This document shows positions 35,689 to 45,121 of a stretch of DNA of 64,000 bases, in pieces. How positions within the stretch are numbered: the first letter of the stretch is position 1; each line of letters begins with the position of its first letter. Under the pieces are notes generated by a model. It saw only the letters and a list, made by a program, of their open reading frames with translations, searched no databases and was not told the origin of the DNA. The translations under genes and the position numbers were made by a program. The stretch is from positions 1 through 64,000 of the forward strand of contig NZ_WGLO01000004.1 of assembly GCF_016125515.1 (NCBI RefSeq), given 5' to 3'. The stretch comes from Hyphomonas sp. GTDB lineage: Bacteria; Pseudomonadota; Alphaproteobacteria; Caulobacterales; Hyphomonadaceae.

Positions 35689-38600
35689 TCAGGGGGCGAG
35701 GATGCGGTCATCCACGGGGTCCGGCGAAAGGGCAGTCTTGATCAGCGCAGCCTGTTCAGCCTGGTGTTTCGAGAGCAGGCCCGTTGCAGTGGCGGCGCTT
35801 GGCGGACGGCCCGAATATTTCGGGCGCGGCTGCTTGTAACCGGCCTGGCCGGCGCACCATTCGATCTCGTCACGGATGAAGGTCCAGCCGCCCATGTTGC
35901 GCGGCTCTTCCTGGCACCAGACGATCTCGGCCTGTGTGAAGCGCTTCAGCTCTGTGACCATCGACTTGCGCGGCACCGGGTAGAACTGCTCGACGCGCAG
36001 AAGGTAGACGTCATCGATTCCGGCGGCTTCGCGGGCTTCGAACAGGTCATAGTAGACCTTGCCCGAGCACATCACGACACGGCGGATCTTCTTGTCATCA
36101 ACCAATTTCACCTTGGCTTCGCGGCCCGGCGTTTCCGCATCGTCCCAGAGGATACGGTGGAAGGTCGACTTCGCATTCATGTCGTCGATGGTCGACGTGG
36201 CCAGCTTGTGGCGCAGCAGCGATTTCGGCGTCATGATGACGAGCGGCTTGCGGAACTCGCGGTGGATCTGGCGGCGCAGGGCGTGGAAATAGTTCGCCGG
36301 GGTCGTCAGGTTGCACACCTGCATGTTGTCTTCCGCGCACATCTGCAGGAAGCGTTCGAGGCGGGCCGAGGAATGCTCCGGACCCTGACCTTCATAGCCA
36401 TGCGGCAGCAGCATCACGAGACCCGACATGCGCAGCCATTTGCGCTCGGCGCTGGAGATGAACTGGTCGAAATAGACCTGCGCACCGTTGCTGAAGTCGC
36501 CGAACTGGGCTTCCCACAGCGTCAGCGTGTTCGGATCGGCGAGTGAATAGCCATACTCGTAGCCGAGCACCGCTTCCTCGGAGAGGAGCGAGTCGATCAC
36601 TTCATAGGGCGCCTGCTTGTCGCTGATATGATTGAGCGCCGTGTAGCGCTCGCCGGTCGTCTGGTCGACGAGGTGGCTGTGGCGCTGCACGAAGGTGCCG
36701 CGGCCGCAATCCTGGCCGGATAGGCGCACGGGGAAGCCTTCGTCGAGCAGGCTCGCAAAGGCGAGGTGTTCGGCGCCGCCCCAGTCGATGTCCTTGCCGC
36801 TCTCATAGCTTTCACGGCGGCGCGCGATCACCCGCTCGACCGTCTTGTGCACGTCGAGGCCTTCCGGCACGGTGGTGATCGCCTGGCCGAGTTCCTTGAG
36901 CCTGGCTTTCGCCACACCGGTCTTGCCGCGGCGATCATCGTCGATCGGCAGGCTGAAGCCGGACCAATGGCCTTCCAGCCAGTCGGCCTTGTTTGTCTTC
37001 AGGTCTTTCGCGTCGGTGAAGGCCTTCTCCAGGTAGTCCTCGAATTCCTTCACCTGCGCATCGACCTGTTCGGCCGTCAGCAGGCCTTCGGCGACGAGGC
37101 GCTTGGCGTAGATCTCGCGGGTGGAGGGCTGGTCGCGGATGACCCGGTACATCACCGGCTGGGTCATCGTCGGATCGTCGCCCTCGTTGTGACCGAAGCG
37201 GCGATAGCAGAACATGTCGATGACCACGTCCTTGGCAAACCGCTGGCGGTATTCGGTGGCGACCTTGGCGGCGTAGACGACCGCTTCCGGATCGGCGCCG
37301 TTGACGTGGAAGATCGGCGCCTGGACCATCAGCGCCACATCCGACGGATAGGGCGAGGAGCGCGAATACATCGGGCTCGTGGTGAAACCGATCTGATTGT
37401 TGACGATGAAGTGGATCGTGCCGCCAGTACGGTAGCCCTGCAGGCCCGACAGCGCGAAGCACTCGGCCACGACGCCCTGCCCTGCGAAGGCGGCATCGCC
37501 GTGCAACAGCAGCGGCATCTTCTTGGACCGGTCGAGTTTGCCGGTCTCGCGCGACTCGGTGAACTGTTTCGCGCGCGTGCGGCCCAGCACGACCGGGTTC
37601 ACCGCCTCGAGGTGCGAGGGGTTCGCGTTCATGGTGAGGTGGACGGTGTTGCCGTCGAACTCGCGGTCGGACGAAGCGCCGAGGTGGTATTTCACGTCGC
37701 CGGAGCCGAAGGTGCCCGCGCCCTGCGTCGAGCCGCCCTGGAACTCGTGGAAGATCTTGTCATAGCCCTTGCCCATCACGGCCGCGAGCATGTTGAGGCG
37801 GCCGCGGTGGGGCATGCCGACGATGATCTCGTTCACGCCGAGGGCGCCGCCGCGCTTGATGATCTGCTCCAGCGCCGGAACGGCCGCTTCGCCGCCATCC
37901 AGGCCGAAACGCTTGGTGCCCGGGAAACGCTTGTGGAGGAAGCGTTCAAAGGTTTCCGCCTCAATCAGCTTGCGCAGGATGGCAAACTTGCCCTCGCGCG
38001 TGAACGCGACGCCCTTGTCGGGACCTTCGATACGTTCCTGCAGCCAGGCTTTTTCGGCCGGGTCGGAAATGTGCATGAACTCGATGCCGAGCGTCGAACA
38101 ATAGGTCCGCTTCAGGACGTCGAGCATCTGGTTGATGGTCGCGCGCTCCATGCCGAGCACGTTGTCGATGAAGATCGGGCGCTCGCGGTCGTCGGGGCCG
38201 AAGCCGTAGGTCGCCGGATCGAGTTCCGGCTGTTCGCCGAAGCCGTTGAGGCGCAGCGGGTCGAGCTGGGCGGCGAAGTGGCCGCGGATACGGTAGGCGC
38301 GGATCATCATCAGCGCACGGATCGAATCGGTCACGGCCTGCGAAATATCGGCCGGGGCCGCTGCCGGCAGGGCGGCCCTGATCTTCTTCTCGAGCTTCGG
38401 CTCCAGCAGCGCCCAGTTGCCATCGAAGGCGGCCGTCTGCTCATCGGGCTTGGCGGCTGGCCAGCCATCGCGCTTCCAGCTGGCGCCTTCGGCATTCCGG
38501 GCGGCGCTCGCGCTGTCATCGCCGAGTTCGGCAAAGAAGCTGCGCCAGCTTTCCGGAACCGACGACGGGTCCTTCGCGTATGCGGCCTGCATCTGCTCGA

Positions 38601-38697
38601 TCCAGAGCGCCGAGCCCCCATACAGGAACGCGGTTTCCAGCATCGCGGCATTGCCGGAGCTGCGCGGACCGTTCACCGGGCTGCCATCGTCTGCCAT
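35689..38697 (-). CDS. sucA: 2-oxoglutarate dehydrogenase E1 component
   Basis: Thiamine diphosphate-dependent decarboxylase of the TCA cycle. 1002 residues, normal. The N-terminal motif ETAFLYGGSALWIEQMQAAYAKDPSSVPESWRSFF marks the E2-binding segment; GMPHRGRLNMLAAVMGK, the ThDP motif GDAAFAGQGVVAECF, and the C-terminal VEQFYPVPRK are conserved. It lies 33 nt upstream of sucB and downstream of sucCD. Confidence 0.95.
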   Translation of the reverse strand: MADDGSPVNGPRSSGNAAMLETAFLYGGSALWIEQMQAAYAKDPSSVPESWRSFFAELGDDSASAARNAEGASWKRDGWPAAKPDEQTAAFDGNWALLEPKLEKKIRAALPAAAPADISQAVTDSIRALMMIRAYRIRGHFAAQLDPLRLNGFGEQPELDPATYGFGPDDRERPIFIDNVLGMERATINQMLDVLKRTYCSTLGIEFMHISDPAEKAWLQERIEGPDKGVAFTREGKFAILRKLIEAETFERFLHKRFPGTKRFGLDGGEAAVPALEQIIKRGGALGVNEIIVGMPHRGRLNMLAAVMGKGYDKIFHEFQGGSTQGAGTFGSGDVKYHLGASSDREFDGNTVHLTMNANPSHLEAVNPVVLGRTRAKQFTESRETGKLDRSKKMPLLLHGDAAFAGQGVVAECFALSGLQGYRTGGTIHFIVNNQIGFTTSPMYSRSSPYPSDVALMVQAPIFHVNGADPEAVVYAAKVATEYRQRFAKDVVIDMFCYRRFGHNEGDDPTMTQPVMYRVIRDQPSTREIYAKRLVAEGLLTAEQVDAQVKEFEDYLEKAFTDAKDLKTNKADWLEGHWSGFSLPIDDDRRGKTGVAKARLKELGQAITTVPEGLDVHKTVERVIARRRESYESGKDIDWGGAEHLAFASLLDEGFPVRLSGQDCGRGTFVQRHSHLVDQTTGERYTALNHISDKQAPYEVIDSLLSEEAVLGYEYGYSLADPNTLTLWEAQFGDFSNGAQVYFDQFISSAERKWLRMSGLVMLLPHGYEGQGPEHSSARLERFLQMCAEDNMQVCNLTTPANYFHALRRQIHREFRKPLVIMTPKSLLRHKLATSTIDDMNAKSTFHRILWDDAETPGREAKVKLVDDKKIRRVVMCSGKVYYDLFEAREAAGIDDVYLLRVEQFYPVPRKSMVTELKRFTQAEIVWCQEEPRNMGGWTFIRDEIEWCAGQAGYKQPRPKYSGRPPSAATATGLLSKHQAEQAALIKTALSPDPVDDRILAP

Positions 38698-38793
38698 TGA
38701 AAATCATCCTTCCAGAGCTGCCGCCCCCGGCGAGCATATGGGGGCGGATGATGCCGCCTGCAGGTCACGGGCTGCAGAGCCCCGCTTGCGGCC

Positions 38794-38813
38794 GCCGGTC
38801 CTTCGGGTCCGGC
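38794..38813. promoter_or_regulatory. Stem-loop between sucD and sucA
   Basis: Eight-pair stem with one mismatch around a four-base loop (TTCG on the plus strand) inside the 142-bp sucD-sucA gap. No T run; it could be an RNA processing or attenuation point in the operon transcript. Confidence 0.4.
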
Positions 38814-38839
38814 GCCCACAGGCAAACCTAACGGGTCTT

Positions 38840-39742
38840 CTAACCCTTTAGCACTTCGACGAGTGTCGTACCAAGGCGTGCCGGAGACGGGCTTACACGG
38901 ATTCCCGCCGCTTCCATCGCTGCAATCTTGGATTCTGCATCGCCCTTCCCGCCCGACACGATCGCGCCAGCGTGGCCCATCGTGCGGCCCTTCGGAGCCG
39001 TGCGGCCGGCAATGAAGCCCGCCATCGGCTTCTTGCGGCCGCGCTTGGCCTCGTCGATCAGGAACTGGGCGGCGTCTTCCTCGGCCGAGCCGCCGATCTC
39101 GCCGATCATGATGATCGACTTGGTCTCGTCGTCCGCCAGGAACATCTCGAGGATGTCGATGAATTCGGTACCCTTGACCGGGTCGCCGCCGATACCGACG
39201 GCCGTCGTCTGGCCGAGGCCGGCATTGGTGGTCTGGAACACGGCTTCGTAGGTCAGCGTGCCCGAGCGCGAGACGATGCCGACCGAGCCCTTCTTGAAGA
39301 TGGAGCCCGGCATGATGCCGATCTTGCACTCGTTGGCCGTGATGAGGCCCGGGCAGTTCGGCCCGATCAGGCGCGACTTGGACTTGGCGAGTTTCGCCTT
39401 GACGCGGACCATATCCATGACCGGCACGCCTTCGGTGATGCAGACGATCAGCGGGATTTCCGCGTCGATGGCTTCCTCGATGGCGGCCGCAGCGCCGGCC
39501 GGCGGTACGTAGACCACCGACGCGGTCGCGCCGGTCTTGGCCTTGCCTTCGGCGACCGAGGCGAAGATCGGCAGTTCCTTGCCGTTCGCAGCCGTCCACA
39601 TCTCACCGCCCTTCTTGGGGTGGATGCCGCCGACCATCTGGGTGCCGTAATAGTCGAGCGCTTGGCTGGTATGGAACGAGCCGGTATTGCCGGTCATGCC
39701 CTGGGTCAGGACTTTCGTGTTCTTGTCGATCAGAATGGACAT
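38840..39742 (-). CDS. sucD: Succinate-CoA ligase, alpha subunit
   Basis: Forms succinate and ATP/GTP from succinyl-CoA. The CoA-binding fold begins [25 protein letters not shown]; the phosphohistidine block [17 protein letters not shown] and the Rossmann-type [20 protein letters not shown] are present. 300 residues. Starts 5 nt after the sucC stop. Confidence 0.95.
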   Translation of the reverse strand: MSILIDKNTKVLTQGMTGNTGSFHTSQALDYYGTQMVGGIHPKKGGEMWTAANGKELPIFASVAEGKAKTGATASVVYVPPAGAAAAIEEAIDAEIPLIVCITEGVPVMDMVRVKAKLAKSKSRLIGPNCPGLITANECKIGIMPGSIFKKGSVGIVSRSGTLTYEAVFQTTNAGLGQTTAVGIGGDPVKGTEFIDILEMFLADDETKSIIMIGEIGGSAEEDAAQFLIDEAKRGRKKPMAGFIAGRTAPKGRTMGHAGAIVSGGKGDAESKIAAMEAAGIRVSPSPARLGTTLVEVLKG

Positions 39743-39747
39743 GACGA

Positions 39748-40941
39748 TTAACCCCGCACCGCTTTGACAATTTTCTGGGCCGCATCGTCGAGATCGTCTG
39801 CGGAGATGACGTTCAGGCCGCTTTCGCGGATGATCTTCTTGCCGAGCTCGACGTTCGTGCCTTCAAGGCGCACGACCAGCGGAACCGACAGGTTGGTCTC
39901 TTTCACGGCTGCGATCACGCCTTCGGCGATGACATCGCATTTCATGATGCCGCCGAAGATGTTCACGAGGATACCCTTCACGTTCGGGTCCTTCATGATG
40001 ATTTTGAAGGCCGCCGCCACCTTCTCCTTGCCGGCGCCGCCGCCGACATCGCAGAAGTTCGCAGGCTCTTCGCCGTAGAGCTTGATGATGTCCATCGTCG
40101 CCATGGCGAGGCCGGCGCCGTTGACCATGCAGCCGATCGTGCCGTCGAGCGCGATATAGGCGAGGTCCCATTCAGCGGCTTCGAGTTCCTTGGCGTCCTG
40201 TTCGGTTTCGTCCTTCAGCGCCTGCACGTCCGGATGGCGGAACAGGGCGTTGCCGTCGAACGACACTTTCGCGTCGAGCACGCGCAGATGGCCGTTCTTC
40301 ATGACGATGAGGGGGTTCACCTCCAGCATCGACATGTCCTTCTCGGTGAAGGCCTTGTAGAGGATCGGCCAGAGTCTCAGGCCATCTTCGGCGGCCGAAC
40401 CAGTGAGGTTCAGCGCGGCGTTGATCTTCTCGCCATCCGCCTTGGTCACGCCCGTCAGCGGGTCGATCTGGACCGTGAGGATCTTGTCCGGCGTGTCATG
40501 GGCGACCGCCTCGATGTCCATACCGCCTTCGGTCGAGACCACGAACGCGACTTTCGAAGTCGCGCGGTCGACGAGGATCGACAGGTAAAGTTCCTTCTCG
40601 ATGTCCGCGCCGTCTTCGATGTAGAGGCGGTTCACCTGCTTGCCGGCGGCAGAGGTCTGCGCGGTCACGAGGTGTTTGCCGAGCATCGCCTCGGCGTGCT
40701 TCATCACATCTTCCTTGGAGAAAGCGAGGCGAACGCCGCCCTTCTCGCCGGCTTCCTTCTCGATGAACTTGCCTTTGCCGCGTCCGCCAGCATGGATCTG
40801 GCTCTTCACGACCCAGAGCGGGCCCGGCAGCGTGTCGACTGCTTTCTGCACATCTGCCAGCGACAAGACCGGCACGCCTTCGGCTACCGGCGCACCGAAC
40901 GACTTCAGCAGCGCCTTGGCCTGATATTCATGAATGTTCAT
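39748..40941 (-). CDS. sucC: Succinate-CoA ligase, beta subunit
   Basis: ATP-grasp subunit; [22 protein letters not shown] is the universal N-terminus, which sets the start at 40941 (397 residues). The GGRGKGKF nucleotide loop and the C-terminal [20 protein letters not shown] block are intact. First gene of sucCDAB; the promoter is likely 70-100 nt upstream. An mdh gene, often the first gene of this cluster in alphaproteobacteria, is not adjacent. Confidence 0.95.
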   Translation of the reverse strand: MNIHEYQAKALLKSFGAPVAEGVPVLSLADVQKAVDTLPGPLWVVKSQIHAGGRGKGKFIEKEAGEKGGVRLAFSKEDVMKHAEAMLGKHLVTAQTSAAGKQVNRLYIEDGADIEKELYLSILVDRATSKVAFVVSTEGGMDIEAVAHDTPDKILTVQIDPLTGVTKADGEKINAALNLTGSAAEDGLRLWPILYKAFTEKDMSMLEVNPLIVMKNGHLRVLDAKVSFDGNALFRHPDVQALKDETEQDAKELEAAEWDLAYIALDGTIGCMVNGAGLAMATMDIIKLYGEEPANFCDVGGGAGKEKVAAAFKIIMKDPNVKGILVNIFGGIMKCDVIAEGVIAAVKETNLSVPLVVRLEGTNVELGKKIIRESGLNVISADDLDDAAQKIVKAVRG

Positions 40942-41012
40942 GGAGTTTTCCCTTTGCGGCCGCAGGTCTTGGTCGCCCTTCGCCAGCCCATCAGCCCTAT
41001 GGTTCGCGCCGC

Positions 41013-41040
41013 TGTATACCAACACTGAGGCAGGCCGCAA
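41013..41040 (-). promoter_or_regulatory. Likely promoter of sucCDAB
   Basis: On the minus strand TTGCGG (41035-41040) and TATACA (41013-41018) are separated by 16 bp, ending 71 nt before the sucC start. Reasonable sigma-70-type spacing in the only sizeable gap upstream. Confidence 0.45.
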
Positions 41041-41088
41041 CCGGCTGGGTAGCATATCGTGGACTGAGGTGTCCGGATTGCCGCGCCG

Positions 41089-42348
41089 TCAAGGCGCGCC
41101 GGCCCTATCCGGGGCGGCGGGGTCGAGCGGCACGATCTCGACACTCGCCAATGGGGACGGCAGCATCGCGCCGCGCTCGCCTTTGGGGGTAAGGTCCGCC
41201 GAGGGTCGCAGCCGGGTGCGCACCAGCATGTAAAACGTCATCGCGCCGAGGCAGCCGCCCGCGAGGCCGAACAGGCCGAATCCGCCCGCCAGCGTCATCG
41301 CCACGCCGGAGAGAAGCGGCCCGAAGATCGAGCCTGCCGCCCACACGAACAGCAGGCCGGAGGTGACCTGCGCCACCTGACCGCCGGGCGTGCGATCAAT
41401 CGCGTGGGCAACGCAAATGCCGTAAAAACAAAGGGCACCCGCACCCCAGATGGCCAAGAGGGCGATGATGCCTGTTTCACCCAGCACCGGGCCCAGAAGC
41501 GCGATCAGCAGGGCCGCCGCTGCGGCAACACCGCATAGGCCGGCCACGATCAGGCGCCGGTCGATGAAATCCGAGATCCGCCCGGCCGGCCATTGCAGGA
41601 TCAGCCCGCCCAGCCAGGCGGCCGCAGCGCCGATCGCCGCGGCCGTCGTCCCTCCCCCGCCGAGGTCGAACGTGTCGAAATAGACCGGCAGCAGGGCCAG
41701 CGTGCCCGTGTTCACAATTCCGGCACCGGCCACGCCGATGACCGCCGCGGGCGCAATCGCGAACAGCTGCGACAGCGGCATGGCCTTGCGGTCGGGCGCG
41801 GGGGGCTGCTGCATCCGGGTGACGCAGACCGGCACGATGGCGAGCGCCAGGAACAGGCCGGCCCAGATATAGGCCCGGCTGTCGAGCGGCGAGAGACCGG
41901 CCACGAAAAACGGGCCGAGCATCAGCGAGACCTTGCCGGTCGTGTGGTAGATCCCCATCACGTTGCCGCGCGCCTTGGCCGGCACGGCTTCGCCGAGCCA
42001 GCTTTCGATACTGGTGAACATGAAGGCGAAACTGGCCCCCTGCAGCACCCGGATCAGCGCCCAGAAGGGCGGCGCCTGTATCAGCGCGAGGCTGAGGAAC
42101 CCGGCAGCCGTGACCGCAGCAGCGGCAGCAAACAGGCGGATGTTTCCTACGGCGGCCAGCACGCGCGGCGACACCCAGGCCCCGGCCATGAAGCCGGCTG
42201 CATGCAGCGCGGCGACAAAGCCGATCAGCATGGCCGGAACGTCCATCGCCTCAAGGCCCAGCGGCGTCAGCACACCGGTCAGCCCGCCCGCCATCTGCAG
42301 GATCATCACCGCCAGGATGAGGGACAGGACTTTGCGGGTTTCAGCCAT
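41089..42348 (-). CDS. MFS transporter, YcaD-like
   Basis: 419 residues with 12 predicted helices. N-terminus LILAVMILQMAGGLTGVLTPLGLEA, and the helix 4-5 region RVLQGASFAFMFTSIESWLGEAVPAKARGNVMGIYHTTGKVSLMLGP match the YcaD-type MFS group. Substrate unknown. No companion gene. It lies upstream of the suc operon in the same direction, with 147 bp between. Confidence 0.85.
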   Translation of the reverse strand: MAETRKVLSLILAVMILQMAGGLTGVLTPLGLEAMDVPAMLIGFVAALHAAGFMAGAWVSPRVLAAVGNIRLFAAAAAVTAAGFLSLALIQAPPFWALIRVLQGASFAFMFTSIESWLGEAVPAKARGNVMGIYHTTGKVSLMLGPFFVAGLSPLDSRAYIWAGLFLALAIVPVCVTRMQQPPAPDRKAMPLSQLFAIAPAAVIGVAGAGIVNTGTLALLPVYFDTFDLGGGGTTAAAIGAAAAWLGGLILQWPAGRISDFIDRRLIVAGLCGVAAAAALLIALLGPVLGETGIIALLAIWGAGALCFYGICVAHAIDRTPGGQVAQVTSGLLFVWAAGSIFGPLLSGVAMTLAGGFGLFGLAGGCLGAMTFYMLVRTRLRPSADLTPKGERGAMLPSPLASVEIVPLDPAAPDRAGAP

Positions 42349-42389
42349 TGCGCAACGTTGCCGCTCCCTTCAGGGTTCGATTGTCCGGG

Positions 42390-43559
42390 TCAGCGAAACC
42401 GCGTCCTGGTCTCCCGCACCGTCTCGCCCGTTTCGGACTTCACCTCAAGGCTCACCGTACCGGCGGCCCAGTCGATGCCGATGGCGCCGTAATTGGCGGG
42501 CGGGTAGCCTTCGCCGGTCTGGGCGCTGTCCATCTCGGTCGTCGTCGTCGCGAAGCTGACGTTCACGGACGATGCGGTGATCTCGGAGACCGGATAGGGC
42601 AAGGCGGTCTTGTCCTCATAGAGGAATGCCGTGTGCCGGTCGCCCGAAACGAAAACGACACCCGTGGCTTCCGTCTCGCGGATCAGCCGGTAAAGGCGCT
42701 GCTGTTCCAGCGGCAACGTGTGCCAGGCCTCGAAGCCATGGGCGTCGGTCGGCAGGACCTGGATCGACGAGATGATCAGGCGGACATCGGCCGGGTCCTG
42801 CAGCCGGTTCTCCAGCCAGGTCCACTGGTCATTACCCAGCATGTCCTGGGCCGGATCGGCGGAGGGGATATAGCGCTCCTTGCCTTTCTTGCCCCATTCG
42901 TCGGTCGGCGTCAGCGCCGAGCGGAAGAAGCGCGTGTCGAGCATGATGACCTGCGTGCGCTGGCCCGGTGGGCCAAACGCGCGGGCGTAGTAGGTGCCGG
43001 GATAGGCGCCGACGTCTTGGTTCTCGAGGCCCCAGAACCGCTCATGGATCCGCTCGGCGAGGCGCTTGAACGGGAATTCTTTGCCGGCGTCATTGGCGCC
43101 CATGTCATGGTCGTCCCACGCCACCATCATCGGGAACTTGGCGCGCACAGCCTTGAAGTCGTCGCGGGCCGCGAGGTCTCGGAAGCTCTCGCGCAATTCG
43201 TCGAGGTCGGCCTGGTTGTTGCGATAGGCGGCGCCGTCCTTGTCGCCGTAGACATTGTCCCCGATCATCAGGAACAGGTCCGCGTCTTCCCCGGCCACCG
43301 ACCGCATGACCGGACTCTCGCCGAGCTCTTCATCGAAGCAGGACGCCACCAGGATACGCGAGAGCGCCTTGTCGGACGCCGGCAGCGCCACGCCCTGAGG
43401 CGCGCGCGGATAGAATTCGTCGGGCAGCGACCGGTAATAGGGCTCCAGCGCTTCCTCGGCCGATTTCGGCGCGAAGACATCCCCGATCAGCGGCAGCTTG
43501 CTGGCAGACTGGCAGCCCGCCAGTACGGAAATCGCGGCAAACAGTGCGAATTTCTTCAT
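42390..43559 (-). CDS. PhoD-like alkaline phosphatase/phosphodiesterase lipoprotein
   Basis: 389 residues. Lipoprotein signal with lipobox LAGC (Cys16). The metallophosphatase core shows MIGDNVYGDKDG, VAWDDHDMGANDAG, MLDTRFFRS, and a C-terminal VSGDRHTAFLYED, matching the PhoD/DUF metallophosphoesterase superfamily with Fe/Ca-type active sites. Expected in the periplasm or outer envelope. Its ribosome site is buried in a perfect stem (43565-43594), suggesting translational control. Regulation by phosphate is not evident. Confidence 0.85.
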   Translation of the reverse strand: MKKFALFAAISVLAGCQSASKLPLIGDVFAPKSAEEALEPYYRSLPDEFYPRAPQGVALPASDKALSRILVASCFDEELGESPVMRSVAGEDADLFLMIGDNVYGDKDGAAYRNNQADLDELRESFRDLAARDDFKAVRAKFPMMVAWDDHDMGANDAGKEFPFKRLAERIHERFWGLENQDVGAYPGTYYARAFGPPGQRTQVIMLDTRFFRSALTPTDEWGKKGKERYIPSADPAQDMLGNDQWTWLENRLQDPADVRLIISSIQVLPTDAHGFEAWHTLPLEQQRLYRLIRETEATGVVFVSGDRHTAFLYEDKTALPYPVSEITASSVNVSFATTTTEMDSAQTGEGYPPANYGAIGIDWAAGTVSLEVKSETGETVRETRTRFR

Positions 43560-43564
43560 GATGT

Positions 43565-43594
43565 CCTCCTCAGCGCCTTTTGACTCTGAGGAGG
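43565..43594 (-). promoter_or_regulatory. Hairpin sequestering the ribosome-binding site of the PhoD-like gene
   Basis: On the minus strand CCTCCTCAG pairs perfectly (9 bp) with CTGAGGAGG, the Shine-Dalgarno sequence, across a 12-nt loop. The paired SD ends 5 nt before the ATG at 43559. Initiation would require opening this stem, as in RNA thermometers or trans-acting control. Confidence 0.6.
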
Positions 43595-43635
43595 TTCTAG
43601 ACGGGTTCGGTAACGGTCGTAAGACTCCAATCCGC

Positions 43636-44193
43636 TCAGACCGCGAAGAACAGGTGCCACATCAGGCGGCCCGGCAGGAAGCTGAACAGGCCCGCCACCA
43701 GCATCCCGCCGAAGAACATGCCGGTCATCTCCTTGCGGTGCTTGGCGATGTCACGGCGCCGCGCTGCGGCGAGGCCCATCGGCAGCACGATCAGGGTCCA
43801 GCCCGACAGGAGGTGGATCAGGCTGTAGCTGTGTCCGTTGAGGCCGGTGATGAACAGTGAGCTGATCGCGGTCACGGCCATCGCCGCGACCCAGGCATAG
43901 CCGAGCGTGCGGTGGAAGGTGCGCCCCTTCACGCCGATCAGCAGCGCCGTGCCGATCAGGAACGACGCGGTCGCCCCGGCAATATGCGCCTGCAGGACCG
44001 GCGAGACCTCCAGCAGCGGCGAAAGGTCGACCCGGAAGCGCACCGCCGGGGCGCCCTGCCCCTCCAGGATGACACGCGACAGCCAGGCAAACCCGGCCGC
44101 AGCGGCCAGCACGACCAGTGTATTCTTGCAGCGCTTCCAGAGGCGGCGGAGCGAAAAGGCGGGACGGACGGGCTGAATGGCAAGATCGATCAT
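43636..44193 (-). CDS. DUF2306 family membrane protein
   Basis: 185 residues with four or five predicted helices; LQAHIAGATASFLIGTALLIGVKGRTFHRTLGYAWVAAMAVTAISSLFI and LIHLLSGWTLIVLPMGLAAARRRDIAKHRKEMTGMFFGGMLVAGLFSFLPGRLMWH are typical of DUF2306, with His residues that may bind haem or metal. Start at ATG 44193, with TGGAGT upstream. Divergent from a LytTR regulator, a recurrent pairing that suggests the regulator controls this gene. Confidence 0.8.
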   Translation of the reverse strand: MIDLAIQPVRPAFSLRRLWKRCKNTLVVLAAAAGFAWLSRVILEGQGAPAVRFRVDLSPLLEVSPVLQAHIAGATASFLIGTALLIGVKGRTFHRTLGYAWVAAMAVTAISSLFITGLNGHSYSLIHLLSGWTLIVLPMGLAAARRRDIAKHRKEMTGMFFGGMLVAGLFSFLPGRLMWHLFFAV

Positions 44194-44214
44194 CGGGCAG
44201 GACTCCAGAGGGGG

Positions 44215-44235
44215 GTGTGGACAGTTTGTGGACGG
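44215..44235 (-). repeat. 21-bp repeat copy 2, possible LytTR site
   Basis: Exact inverted copy of 4271-4291, 22 nt before the DUF2306 start. Two TGTGGAC heptamers are spaced 11 bp apart. The internal ACAGTTTGT (44221-44229) fits the LytTR half-site consensus [TA][AC][CA]GTTN[AG][TG]. Confidence 0.7.
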
Positions 44236-44371
44236 CTTCCCGTCCGGCCCGGCCAACTTCGCCGCGCCCTTCCCCGCTCGCCACCGCATCTACGTGCAGC
44301 GGCTGGAATCCTTCGCGAAATGCGGCCAATACGGTTCACGAAGCGCGAAATGCAGGAGCCTGATCCCCATC

Positions 44372-45121
44372 ATGACCCTCGACTGGCCCCGGCGTCTCAG
44401 GGAGTTCGGCGTTTTTGGCGCGGCGGGCCTCTTCCTGGCCTTCATCAATCCCTTCAATTCTACCGGCAGCGCCGATTTCTGGCTGCGCGCGCTCTACTGG
44501 ATCGGGCTGGTGATGTTGGGCAGCTATTCCGCCGAGGCGGCCCGCGCGCTACTCGACCGGCTGCGGCCCGGCAGCCACCTCATGGTGATCCTTGCGGTCA
44601 CCTCGATTTCGGCTGCGATCGGCGTCACGGCCGCGCTGATGCTGATCGAACTCGGCCTGAACGGCCGGGCGCTGCCACTTCGCTATCTGCCGAGGCTGTT
44701 CGGGCCCGTGCTGGTCATTTCCATTGCAATGACCGGAATCGGCTACATGGCCGACCGGTCGATCCTCGCGCCGCCGCCGACCGACGCGCCGGAAGGCGCC
44801 GGCCCCGTGGAGACCTTCCTCTCCCGGCTGCCGCTCAAATTCCGGCAGGCGGACCTCTACGCGGTCTCCTCCGAGGACCATTATCTGCGGATACATACCA
44901 GCCTCGGCGAAGAACTGATCCTGATGCGGCTGGCCGACGCGTTGCGCGAGCTGGAGACAGCGGGGGGGCTGCAGGTACACCGGTCCTGGTGGGTGTCGAA
45001 AGCGGCGATCCGCGACGTGAAACGCAGCGGCGGCAAGGTGTTCCTGGTGCTGGCCTCGGGCAAGGAAGTGCCGGTTTCGCGCACCTATCAGGCCGAGGCG
45101 AAGGCGGCCGGCCTGATCTAG
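44372..45121 (+). CDS. LytTR family transcriptional regulator with membrane domain
   Basis: 249 residues. Four predicted helices in the N-terminal half (about 10-125), then a LytTR DNA-binding domain (about 150-245): LPLKFRQADLYAVSSEDHYLRIHTSLGEELILMRLADALREL and VHRSWWVSKAAIRDVKRSGGKVFLVLASGKEVPVSRTY. A membrane-bound one-component regulator. ATG 44372 follows CAGGAG at a rather long 14 nt. It is divergent from DUF2306. Its TAG stop overlaps the TAXI gene's stop by 3-4 bp at a shared CTAG. Confidence 0.88.
   Translation: MTLDWPRRLREFGVFGAAGLFLAFINPFNSTGSADFWLRALYWIGLVMLGSYSAEAARALLDRLRPGSHLMVILAVTSISAAIGVTAALMLIELGLNGRALPLRYLPRLFGPVLVISIAMTGIGYMADRSILAPPPTDAPEGAGPVETFLSRLPLKFRQADLYAVSSEDHYLRIHTSLGEELILMRLADALRELETAGGLQVHRSWWVSKAAIRDVKRSGGKVFLVLASGKEVPVSRTYQAEAKAAGLI

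Noticed and set aside
36766-38700. 644-codon plus-strand frame opposite sucA
   Set aside because: Shadow of a certain gene.
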